This document shows, piece after piece, positions 10,920-19,899 of a stretch of DNA of 23,073 nt. Position numbers and translations under genes: made by a program. The stretch is from the NCBI GenBank assembly GCA_019137255.1, contig WPDH01000153.1, forward strand, positions 156 to 23,228. The letters run 5' to 3'. Origin of the DNA: Corinectria fuckeliana. Taxonomy: Eukaryota; Ascomycota; Sordariomycetes; Hypocreales; Nectriaceae. The notes beneath the pieces are model-generated. The model made no database searches and was not told the DNA's origin. It was given only the letters and a program-made list of their open reading frames with translations. How positions within the stretch are numbered: the stretch's first letter is position 1; each line of letters begins with the position of its first letter.

Positions 10920-11540
10920 ACTTTTTAAGAAATAAGTAAGTATTAAAAATACTACTAAAACCCTAGTGCTAATACTAAAGATAATACTAATTAGATATAT
11001 TATTTAAGAAAGAGTAATCACTTTATAAGTATATACTAAAAAAGTAGTTTATATAAATATAAATACTTACACTTAAGTTAATCTTATTAGTATAAGACTA
11101 ATTAAAAGGTTAAGCCTTAAGGTAACTAAAGATTAAAAGGTACTAAGCCTGTCTAGTTTTAACAGAGTAATTATACCTACTAGGCAGGTTTACTAGTTAA
11201 TATTCTTTCTAATTAACTCTTAGAGATACTTATAGAAAGTTAGATAACTATTTATAAAGGTATAACACCTTAAAGGGGCTAGTAACCTACTCTTATTCTT
11301 AGATTTTATAAGAAAGAAAAGAATTCTTATTAATACTTATACACACTTATAAAGCTATAAGCTTATTACTCTTATAAATATTATAACCTTTATAAAAAAG
11401 CTAGTAAGAAAGAAAAAACCTGCTTATATTATATATATATATAGTATATTATTACTAAATAAGCAGCTAATAGCTATTTTAAATAAAAAAGTAAATATAA
11501 GATTAAAAATCTTACTATTAGAACTTAAAGAGTTTAGAAG
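10920..11540 (+). pseudogene. pol: chromovirus protease region of Pol
   Basis: Frame 1 opens here and stays in register with the RT. The early part (about 10,965-11,020) sits where the retropepsin active site is expected and the last part (about 11,210-11,320) where the I-L-G-x-P-W box is expected, but both are heavily altered and I cannot quote a clean D-(S/T)-G. After it a Lys-rich linker leads to an E-x-x-x-F-x-x-x-F-(S)-K-F segment just before RT. The assignment rests mostly on position. Confidence 0.55.
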
Positions 11541-11549
11541 AGTATTTAG

Positions 11550-12330
11550 TAAATTTATAGTAAAAAAGATTCTAATCTTAGAGGGTGTAAAGTATATAAT
11601 TAAACTAAAAAAAGGTAAGATACTACTTTATAAACTTTTATACTCTTATAATAAAAAGTAATAAAAGGTCTTTTATAAGTATATTACTAAGAATATTATA
11701 AGTAAGTATATTAGCCTCTTAGTTAGTAAGGCTAGGTTTTTAGTCCTGTTTATACTAAAAAGAAATAAGACTTTATAGCTTTATATAGATTATTAAGGTC
11801 TAAATAAGATTACTATTAAGAACTATTATTTACTACCTCTAATTAGAGACTTACTAGACTGCCTTATAAGTATATAATAAATCTTAAAGATTAATTTATA
11901 AGATATATACTATTAGATCTAGATTAAGCTAGAGAATTACTAAAAGACCGCTTTTAGAACTTACTATAAGCACTTTAAGTATAATATTATACTATTTAGG
12001 CTAATAAACACACTTATAATATTTTAAGTATATATTTACTAAGCGCTAGCTAGTATACTAGACACAGTTTATATTATATATTTAGATAATATTTTAATTT
12101 ACTTAACAACCTAAGATTAATATATAAAAGATATATAAGAGGTGTTAAAAAGATTATAAAGCTTTTAGCTATATATAAAGCTATTAAAGTGTATTTTTTA
12201 CTAGTAAGAAGTTAAGTTTCTAAGCTATATAATAACTTAAGAAGGTATTAAAATAAAGCTAAGTAAGGTCTATATAGTTAATAAGTAGCTAATCTTACTA
12301 AGCTTTAAAAATATATAAGTATTTTTAAAG
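11550..12330 (+). pseudogene. pol: chromovirus reverse transcriptase
   Basis: Frame 1 reads a Ty3-type RT from the I-K-L-K-K-G start (family I-x-L-x-P-G, about 11,600) through Y-I-D-Y-(stop)-G-L-N-K-I-T-I-K-N (family V-D-Y-R-x-L-N-x-x-T-x-K-x; about 11,782-11,825). A K-T-A-F-R-T segment follows at about 11,944-11,961, and the catalytic box reads Y-L-D-N-I-L-I-Y at 12,079-12,102. The family has Y-L-D-D; the second Asp was lost by G-to-A. Spacing is normal throughout and the only damage is point changes. RT copies element RNA into cDNA. Confidence 0.95.
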
Positions 12331-12940
12331 TTTTATAATTTCTACTAAAAGTTTATTTGTTAATACTTAAAGATTATAAAACCTCTTATAGTAATACTAA
12401 AAGACAGTTAGAATAAGTATAAAACTAGAGAGTTTACTTAGATAGATAAAAAGAAAGTAGTATTCTAAAAGCTAAAAAGAGCATTTTACTTAGTAACTAT
12501 TTTTTAATACTAAGACTTAAAACACAAGTTAAGAGTTAAAACAAATATATCTAGTATAGCTATATTAAGTATTCTTTTCTAACTATTTAAAAATTAATAG
12601 CACCTAGTAGTATACTAGTCTAAAAAACTCTTAAAGAAGAAGTAATACTAGGCTACTAGCTAGTAAGAGCTGTTAGCTATTATTAAGAGCTTAAAACACT
12701 AGAGCTACTACCTTTTAGAGCTTAAAAACAAGTTTATACTATTAATAGACTATATAGCTCTTATAGGTATTATAAAAGTATTAGTAAGAGACCTTTAAGA
12801 AAGGCTTACTAGATAAGTATATAAATTAGCACCTTTTAACTTTAATATTAAGTACTAGCTAAGTAAGATAAATCTAGTAAACAGCTTATTATAAAAGCTA
12901 GATTATATAGTAAGAGAGATCTTATATATAAATATACTTT
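12330..12940 (+). pseudogene. pol: chromovirus RNase H
   Basis: The same frame continues. T-N-I-S-S at 12,541-12,555 corresponds to the RNase H T-D-A-S, with the catalytic Asp changed to Asn at 12,544. It is followed by S-K-K-L, the segment E-L-L-A-I-I-K-S-L-K-H (family E-L-L-A-I-V-x-A-x-x-x-W, about 12,667-12,700) and the helix with I-D-Y (family T-D-H). The end of the domain matches R-(W)-x-x-x-L-A-x-F-(N/D)-F-x-I-x-Y, N-P-A-D-x-L-S-R-R and D-Y at about 12,800-12,910. RNase H degrades the RNA strand after cDNA synthesis. Confidence 0.92.
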
Positions 12941-13419
12941 TAACTTTAGTAGTAAAACTTAAGTTAGTAGAAAAGTTACTAAAAGACCTTTACTAAGTAA
13001 TTATATAAGTCCTTAAGAGCGTAGAAAATAAAATAGTTAATATGTTTATTTAAGCTATATAAGCTAGTCTTAAAGATAAGCCTATTACTATCTTAGCTAT
13101 TACCACTTAAGCTAAGTAAGCTAAAAGTAAACCACTTAAAGACTTAGCAACTAGATAGTAACTACTAGCTAAGCTAAGTTTATAAAAGATACCTTTAGTA
13201 ACTATAATAGTTATTCTAAACTAATATATTTCCCGTCTAGTTATAAAAAGGCTTATAAAGAGAGAGATAGCCTTTCTTAATTAGCTCTTAAGTAAACTAG
13301 AAAAGCTAGTATAAGAATTATAAAAAAGAGATTAATTTTACTAATAGTAGTTAGTAAAAGTTTATAATACTATAAGAGGAGCTTACTACTATAATAAGTA
13401 AGAAATACTATTCTTTAAA

Positions 13420-14500
13420 AAAAGACTAATTATCTTAAAAGAATATATAATAAGAAGAGAAATCCTCTACTAACACTATAATAACTCTCACTTAAGATAT
13501 ATAAGAGTAGTAAAAACCTTAAACCTTATTATATATAAATTCTATTAGAATTAAATCTTAAATAATATAAAAAACTACACCCTAAGATACTAATATTACT
13601 AGGGTGCTTACATACTAAGATATAAGCCTTATAAAAAGCTATAATCCCTACTAATATCTGTCTACTCTTTTTAAGAAATTAGTATTAACTTTATTATAAG
13701 ACTACTAAAAAGCGCTTAAGCTAACAGTAAGAAATATAATACTATACTAGTAATTATATACTATATAATAAAGTATATACTTTTTATTCTTATAAAAAAG
13801 ATACTTAATATAGCAGAAATAGTATAGCTCTTATATAAATATATTAAGTATAAATATAGTTTACCTAAAGAGATTATTAGTAATAAAAATAAGCTATTTA
13901 TAAGTAAGTTTTAAAAAGACCTAATAAAAAAATAAGTAACTTATTAGTAGCTATTTACTATATACTATTTATAAACAGATAAATAGATAGAGAGGACTAA
14001 CTAAGCTATTAGAAAATACCTTTAAGTATATACTAATAATATCTTATACTAATAAGCAGCTTAGCTCTTAAAAGTAGTCTTTACTTATAATAATAGTACT
14101 TACTATACTATTAGGGTTTCTCTTATATAAGCTCTTTATAAATACTACCTAAGAGTTATAAAATATACCTTAAAACACCTTAAGTTAAATATATAAAAAG
14201 TATAAGAGCATATTAAGATATTTTACTAAGTATATACTAAGATAGAGAAATAATAGTAGAAAGCTATAAAAAGATAAGCTAAATACTATAATAAGTAATA
14301 TAACTTATAAGAATATAAGATTAGGTAAACTATTAGGCTATTAATAAGAAACTTTTAATTTAAATATAAGAAGCTAATACTAAAATTTATTAAGATAGTA
14401 ATAGCAGAAAGAATTAGCAAATAAGTATACTAAGTATACCTTTTAGAATAATATTAGTAAATATATAATATTTTTCTAGTTAAACTCTTAGAACTATAGT
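13420..14500 (+). pseudogene. pol: chromovirus integrase
   Basis: Frame 1. The zinc-binding start has H at 13,474 followed by a second His at 13,489 and the region of the two Cys about 30 codons on, both degraded. The catalytic triad is visible: Asp at 13,687 (now AAC, Asn) in an I-N-F-I segment, Asp at 13,882 (now AAT) in I-I-S-N, and Glu at 13,990 (GAG, kept) in T-D-K-(stop)-I-E-R-T-N. A C-terminal domain with V-F-T-Y-N-N-S and the G-V-S-P-like segment follows to about 14,500. It inserts cDNA into the chromosome and has lost two of three catalytic residues. Confidence 0.93.
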
Positions 14501-14549
14501 TTAAAAAGCGCTAACTAGGTGTAAAAGAACTACTAAAACTACTTAAACT

Positions 14550-14730
14550 AAAAGAAAAAAATAATAAGTAAAAGATTAAGAAAGTAGTTAACTATAAGAA
14601 AGATATAAGATAAATATTCTACTAAGTTAAATAGGTAAGATAACTAGTAGAATATAACACTTAAGAGCTAGTAGCTTACTTAGAGAATATAATAAAGTTA
14701 GTATAATAGTATTATAAGTAAAAAAAGTAA
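14550..14730 (+). pseudogene. pol: Chromodomain at the integrase C-terminus
   Basis: The same frame continues without interruption into a chromodomain. The order is (W)-K-I-K-K-V-V-N-Y, then F-Y-(stop)-V-K-(stop)-V-R (family Y-x-V-K-W-x-G), then a Y-N-T-(W)-E segment at 14,653-14,667 (family x-x-T-W-E-P), and A-Y-L-x-N-x-x-x-L-V near the end. The aromatic Trp positions have become stops (TGG to TAG/TAA). In chromoviruses this domain binds methylated histone H3 and directs integration into heterochromatin, which fits this location. Pol ends near 14,730. Confidence 0.88.
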
Positions 14731-14949
14731 ACATATAAGAAATAAGATAATAAATAGATAAACTATAGTACTAAAAGTATAATAAGAATATAAATTACTA
14801 GTAACACTTAAGTAACTAAATACTACTAGAAGAATAAACTATTAAGTGCTACTAAGATTACTACTAATTAGAAAAAACAAATAGCTACTAACTTAACACC
14901 TAAAGCTAAAAAAGTCTTATAAAAAATATAAACTATAATAAAAATTACT

Positions 14950-16410
14950 TTTAAGACTTTTTTACTAAGGTATTATAAAGAGTAGAAAGTAAAAATATAA
15001 TATTAGAAACACTTAACTTACTAGACTTTAAAAAATAAGTTTTTAAAGGTATATACTTAGCTTACTTAAGAGGGTAAGTAGAGAGTAAGAGTGACTTACT
15101 ACTAAAATTAATAACTTAAGTAGGTATCTTAAGAATCTTAGTCTTATAAGTATACTTATAGGCAGTAAAAGCTAAGACAGAAGAGGGGTTAGTAATATCT
15201 AAGCAACTAGTAAAATAATAAGAAGTTATTAAAGCTTAAATAATAAGAGAAGAGACAGCTAATAGGTCTAACCTTAAAGAAGAGGCCTAAGTGCTAAAGT
15301 CTAGCTTAAAAGCTAGGTTATTAGAGAGCTAAAAGCTCTTTAGGTTATCTAGGATCTAAATACTATTAGGAGACTAAATAATAAGAGATAAGAGAGCTAA
15401 AAGAGAGATAGTATAAGTGTAAGTAATAAGTAAAGTAATAGTAAGCTTAGTAAGAGTCTTATTAAGATTAGAGATAAAAATAAAAGTAAAATATAAGTAA
15501 GTAATAAGTAAGATAGTAGTAGATAGAGTAAAAAACTTAATATTAGAACTACTAAACTTAGACTTAATATTATAAGAAGAGCTATTAATAGTCTTATAGT
15601 AAAAAGGTTTTTAGTTTAGAAAGCTAACTTAGTATACTAGGGCTTAGACACTATAGTTATAAGCCTTAATAATAGTAAAAATAGTAGTATACTTAATAAA
15701 TATAAGAAAAGCCTAAAGTGTTTTCTTTTTAATATTAGTAATAAGAGTGATAAATATATAAAGCAGTTAAAAAACCACTATATAAATAGTAAGAGTAGTA
15801 CTATTATTATAAAGATAAAAAGACTAAGTAGTCTTAATATAATAATTTAATTTAGTTAGAGAAACATCCTCTAAAAGGCTAGCATCTTAATAAAACCTTA
15901 GGGTATTAATAGTAGTTTAAGTCTTAATTAACTAAAATAAGAAACTAAGCACTTTCTTAGTTAACTAGCTAGACTTTTTAGCACTAGTGCTAGTAATACT
16001 AGACAAGCTGTTAGTAAGAGTTTAAAAAGCAGATATAGTCTTATTAGTAGTATACTAAATATACTAGTATAATATACTAGATAGAGGCTTATAAAAAGTT
16101 ACTTAGCAACTAAAAAAACACTCTTTAAGGGTATTATAAAAGTAATATATAGTTAACTTATTTTAGAAGACTATTATAACACTATAAAGCTCTAAAAGAA
16201 TCTTAAAAGATATTAATAATATATAAGAAGTAGTAAAAACTTAATAAACTTATAGTAATACACTTCTGCTTAAATTACTTATAATAGATATAATAAGCTT
16301 TAAAAGAACTATAAATATATAATAAACTAAACTAGTTAGCTTTTTATATTAAATAAAAAAAGTAAAAAGTATCTCTAATAAACATCTAGTTAAAAAAAGC
16401 ATCTTTATTA
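14950..16410 (-). pseudogene. Antisense coding-like frame in the chromovirus 3' region
   Basis: Between the chromodomain and the 3' LTR the minus strand has one register with about one stop per 15-20 codons over roughly 480 codons, clearly fewer than neighbouring frames. All stops are TAA or TAG, as expected from RIP of CAA, CAG or TGG. An in-frame ATG lies at 16,402-16,400. The translation is Ser/Thr/Leu/Ile/Tyr-rich, with Ser/Thr runs from 15,560 to 15,430, and has no motif I know. In 15,000-15,560 the codon-aligned plus-strand frame has more stops. In 15,560-16,160 it is as open, so strand is uncertain there. It may be an accessory antisense gene, as known for some plant Ty3/gypsy elements. 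Confidence 0.5.
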
Positions 16411-16871
16411 AACTAATAAAAAATATCTCTTATATAAATAAGAGATATCTAAGTGATAAATTAGTAATAGTAAGATAAGTAGACTAATAATAATACTTTA
16501 ATAGTTTAAGTATTATAAGTAATAAAAGAAAGTAGTAAAGTAAAATAACTTATAAAGGTTTAAAAAGAGAGAACTAAATAATAAAAGATATTATAAAAAA
16601 GTTAGTATAAGTAAGAGAAAGAAAAAGAAAACAAATAAGTATACTAGTATAGTTTATAACTTAACAGCTACTAATAGACTACTAACTAATAAGCTTACTA
16701 TTAATATAAAGCTTTATAGCTAATAGTTATATAACAGCTATAAAGTAAGTGCTAACTAACTATTATATTACTATAATAACTAAGATTCTAAGTGATAATA
16801 GTATAGTAATAATAAAATAATATTAATTATAATAACTAAAAATAGACTTATATATTTAAAGACTAAATAGC
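16411..16871. other. 3' untranslated region of the chromovirus
   Basis: AT-rich sequence between the possible antisense frame and the purine tract. I see no coding frame. It would hold the promoter of the antisense gene if that is real. Confidence 0.35.
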
Positions 16872-16883
16872 TAAAAGAGAGAG
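16872..16883 (+). other. Polypurine tract candidate
   Basis: TAAAAGAGAGAG lies just upstream of the 3' LTR, where Ty3/gypsy elements prime plus-strand DNA synthesis. It is four bases from the LTR start, so the exact primer end is uncertain. Purine runs contain no CpA or TpG and therefore survive RIP. Confidence 0.5.
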
Positions 16884-16887
16884 TAAT

Positions 16888-17099
16888 TATAAGAAGATAA
16901 GCTTATAGCCTAAAAGACTAGTCCTAAAAGAAACTAGTACTAAGCTAGATAAAATATACTAAGAGTATAAAAGCTACTAAGTAAGATTACTTAGTAATCT
17001 TAGTAAGTAGTTTATAACTACTTACTAAGTTAAAGTCTTATAATATATAAATACTTACCTTAGAACTTTTTATCTTACTCTAATTAGCTAACTCTTATA
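16888..17099 (+). repeat. 3' LTR of chromovirus
   Basis: Direct copy of the 5' LTR at 9,351-9,562, the same length, with 12 transition differences and no transversions. It is preceded by a purine tract and followed by TTATA. Confidence 0.93.
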
Positions 17100-17104
17100 T
17101 TATA
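17100..17104. repeat. chromovirus target site duplication, right (TTATA)
   Basis: Identical to 9,346-9,350. Removing the element and one copy makes the minus-strand gypsy integrase frame continuous. Confidence 0.85.
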
Positions 17105-17750
17105 ATACTTCTTATATAAATAAAGTTATTATATAAGTATTTAGCTTAACTATTAGCTTAGCTTTTAGCTAGCCTATTAGATTATATCTAGCCTTAGTAA
17201 GATACTTCTTATCTTATTCTAATAGAAAGTACTATATATTAAAATAGACTTTTATTATAAGAAACTAAAATACTATTAGAATAGTAACTTTTTTTATTTT
17301 TTAAGATATATAATTTTAACAAGTAAAATACTAAAAGATAGCTAAGTTAATATCTATTTATATTATCTGTTAAAAATACCTCTTTTAGATTAAAGTAAGT
17401 ATTATATTTTATTTTTTATAACCTCTTTTAATATAGTATAACTTAATTAACTACTTTTAAATCTTTCTCTACCTAACTATAAGAATAAGTTTACCTTTTA
17501 GGTTATTTAACCTTTACTAAATTTAACTATTTTAAATAAAATAAAATAAAACTTTATACTAAATAGCTTAAAAGTCTCTTATATTAACTCTTATAAGCTT
17601 TTTTAAAGTTAAAAAATATTTTTTTAGCTTAAGAAATTCTCTATTATAACTCTCTTTTAGCTGCTTATATTAGTTCTTAATAAATATTATATTAAGATAT
17701 AAGTTTATAAAATTCTTAATATCTTTTTTAATAGTTATATCTAGCTTATT
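17105..17750 (-). pseudogene. gypsy integrase, first part
   Basis: After RNase H the minus-strand frame goes through a charged linker into the N-terminal half of integrase, and stops at the chromovirus insertion at 17,104. The last codons before the junction read F-I-(Q)-E-V-L. They join directly, across the TTATA duplication, to the integrase core at 9,345. I could not place the HHCC zinc finger with certainty. Confidence 0.6.
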
Positions 17751-18200
17751 TAAGAGTTTAACTTACTTTCTTAATAGCCTATCTATAATAAGGTTCTTAA
17801 TACTTTATATATAGTATACACTATAGTTAAATAGTATAAGATAGCTAATCTAATATATAATTAATAAGCCTAGTATATTATTAGCTTTTCTGTTAAGCTA
17901 GTAGACTAAAACTTATAAATCTATCTTAAGAATAAAAAAAATACTATATAGGTAGTTTCTTAGTTAATAAAATATATATAGTATTACTTAGCACTTTTAT
18001 TTAGTAGTATTATAGCTCTACTTAGTCTTATTTTAAAGCTTAGACTTAAATTAGACTAGATACTACTTACTATTAATAAGTTATATTAGTATATATTTTT
18101 ATCTTTTAAGACTTATATTTACTATTAGGATAATTTCTCTTATTTTATCTAAGAAGTTAAAAGTTACTAAGATTAGTAAAAATATAATCTTAGCTTTTAG
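17750..18200 (-). pseudogene. gypsy RNase H remnant
   Basis: The same minus-strand frame continues from RT into an RNase H domain. I-L-I-V-N-I-S-L-K-R (family I-L-A-V-D-A-S-x-x-G) lies near 18,130. A segment matching Y-(D/N)-A-T-K-x-E-C-x-x-V-L lies near 18,000, a match to the family E-T-D-A-x-V-L-V-x-Q-L-N-R near 17,915-17,880, and a segment like the following domain end to about 17,780. The first catalytic Asp reads Asn. RNase H removes the RNA template during reverse transcription. Confidence 0.8.
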
Positions 18201-19095
18201 TTAATTTATTACTTTTTGTTAGTTATTATCTTATATAAAGTTAATATCTTTCTAAAGAAGTATTATTAAAAGCCTTATAATCTAAGTGTAATATTAGATC
18301 TAGTAGTAATAATATTTAACTATTTTAAAAAAGAACCTAATCTCTCTAATATTAATATAAATCTTTTACTTATTAATTTTAATAATCTTAGCTTTTTTAA
18401 GGCTTTATCTATTAGTTTTATAAATATACTTAATAACTATTATAAAATTTTAGCAGAACTTAGATTTTTCTTTAAAAATAGTATATTCTAATAGTTTTAT
18501 ATTAATAAGTATCTTATTTAAGTTAATTAAATACTTTAAGATATACTTTCTAATATTAAGTATAGCCTTCTTATTATTAAATATTTCTATTAGCCTCTTA
18601 ATAGTAATATTATCTAGAAAAGTATAATAAATATTTAAAATAAGATTATATAAGATATATATAATAATTCTTAAAAACTATACTACTAAGTTAGTAGCTT
18701 CTTAAGAGAGTATATATATTTAAAGTAGTCTTAAAAAGATAAGAAATATTATTAGATTTTTACTTTTTTTATTTAAGGCTATTTAGTTATATCTAGAGAA
18801 AAGGTCTAATAGTAATAGTATTTTATATATTATTATATCTAAGAAGAATTTATTTATACTAAGAAGACTAAAACTATCTCTTATAGTATACTAGTTAATA
18901 TAAGTAGCTAAGTTAATTTACTAATAACTATACTACTAGTTAACTTACTAATAGCTAGCTAACCTACTAGCAGCTAGTTTTACCCACTTAAAATTCTAAG
19001 CTCTTAGCTATAACTGTAAAGCAACTTAAATATATTTAGCTAGTATAATTTTAACACTTAACCACTCTGCTCTTATAATAGACTAGGTGCTTAAT
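18200..19095 (-). pseudogene. gypsy reverse transcriptase remnant
   Basis: In one minus-strand frame the sequence follows a fungal Ty3-type RT. Landmarks are D-L-F-S-R-Y-N (family D-L-x-x-G-Y) near 18,800; a segment matching T-P-x-G-L-x-x-x-x-x-x-x-Q-G-A-T-N-S-V-A-Q-F at about 18,750-18,680; and the catalytic box read as F-L-D-N at 18,620-18,609 (family F-L-D-D). An N-N-E-E-A-like segment follows, then K-S-x-F-C-Q near 18,450. The second Asp of the active site has become Asn through G-to-A. The N-terminal part (18,940-19,095) keeps unusual TGG, CAG and GCA codons and is less mutated than its surroundings. Confidence 0.85.
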
Positions 19096-19108
19096 ATTTA
19101 GTTAACTA

Positions 19109-19179
19109 TTTCTCTCTTTTTTACTCCTTTTTTCCTTTTTCCCCTTTTTTTTTTTCTTTTTTTTTTTTTCCCTTTTTTT
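19109..19179. repeat. 71-base pyrimidine tract, one purine
   Basis: Only one purine (A at 19,123) breaks a run of T and C, including CCCC and runs of T over ten long. On the minus strand it is A/G only and would code for Lys, Arg, Gly and Glu within the gypsy linker. Because it holds no CpA or TpG it would be nearly immune to RIP. Confidence 0.9.
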
Positions 19180-19723
19180 AATTTTTTCCTAGCCCTTTAG
19201 GAAATAAGATAACTCTAGTCCTAGTAAAAAAACTATTTACTTATATATAGTAATAGTATAAGAGGCTTAACCTAGGTCTGCTATATAAAGAATACAGGTT
19301 TTTATCTAATTTTATAGTTTTTTCTGTATTTATATAAAATAAAAGCACTATTTACCTTTTAGGTCTATAAAGTATAAATAAATAAATAATAAATAGCTAA
19401 GTTAATTAAGTAGATATTTTTATTCTTTTTTACTACTAGTATATAAGAGTTCTAATAGGAAGTATAAGATTTCTTAAGAATATAATACTTAAGCCTAGTT
19501 TTTAAAAGGTTTATAACTTTCTTTTTTAAGCTTTTTAAAATTAGTATACTACTAGCTTACTAAGTAGTATATTTAACTACTTTTAAGACTTAAAAAAAGG
19601 TAACTATAAGGTTAAGTTTTTTATACTTATTAAAGTCTTAAGCTAAAATAGCTTTCTTATTATATAGGATTTATAATAAAATATTAGTTTCTTTTTTTTA
19701 ATATTATTCTTTTAACTTAATTT

Positions 19724-19737
19724 AATACTTCTTAAAG
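19724..19737. repeat. LINE B target site duplication, left
   Basis: AATACTTCTTAAAG, repeated after the LINE tail at 21,651-21,664 as AATACTTTTTAAAG, with one C/T difference. Long target duplications of 7-20 bp are typical of LINE insertion. Confidence 0.85.
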
Positions 19738-19899
19738 GATTAACCTTTTATAAATATTTAATAGTTACTCTTACTATATCTTAATTATACTCTTAAAATC
19801 TATTTTAACCTAACTAACTTTCTTTATAAATCTTTTTTACTTTCTTTTTACTCTTATATTATTACTATATTATATATAATATATAAGCTAAGTAAAATA

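Larger units (their letters stand above)
9351..17099 (+). mobile_element. Structurally complete chromovirus (Ty3/gypsy), RIP-degraded
   Basis: A 7,749-bp element bounded by 212-bp direct LTRs and TTATA duplications. On the plus strand it carries gag with a CCHC knuckle (frame 2), then pol in frame 1: protease, RT, RNase H, integrase and a C-terminal chromodomain. Frame 1 holds from about 10,920 to 14,730 with no net indel although stops are frequent. About 2.1 kb follow between pol and the 3' LTR, with an antisense coding-like frame. All CpG dinucleotides I found in the window are here, so it is probably the most recent insertion. Confidence 0.93.
19100..19737 (-). pseudogene. gypsy protease-RT linker
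   Basis: Leftward from 19,723 a minus-strand frame continues the gypsy polyprotein with a Lys/Gln-rich segment. It includes a strongly Lys-rich part encoded by the purine (minus strand) tract at 19,179-19,109. This stretch joins the protease block across the LINE B insertion and leads into the RT block. No catalytic motif is expected here. The last 14 bases (19,724-19,737) are the left copy of the LINE target duplication. Confidence 0.5.

Noticed and set aside
15160..15560. Plus-strand charged ORF (Lys/Glu/Arg-rich) downstream of pol
   Set aside because: Plus-strand frames here carry more stops than the minus-strand register, so the antisense reading was preferred; the alternative is noted in that feature.
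18960..19085. tRNA-like sequence on the minus strand (AGAGTGGTTAAG resembles a D-arm)
   Set aside because: No acceptor pairing or T-arm could be drawn, and the stretch reads in frame as the N-terminal part of the gypsy RT.
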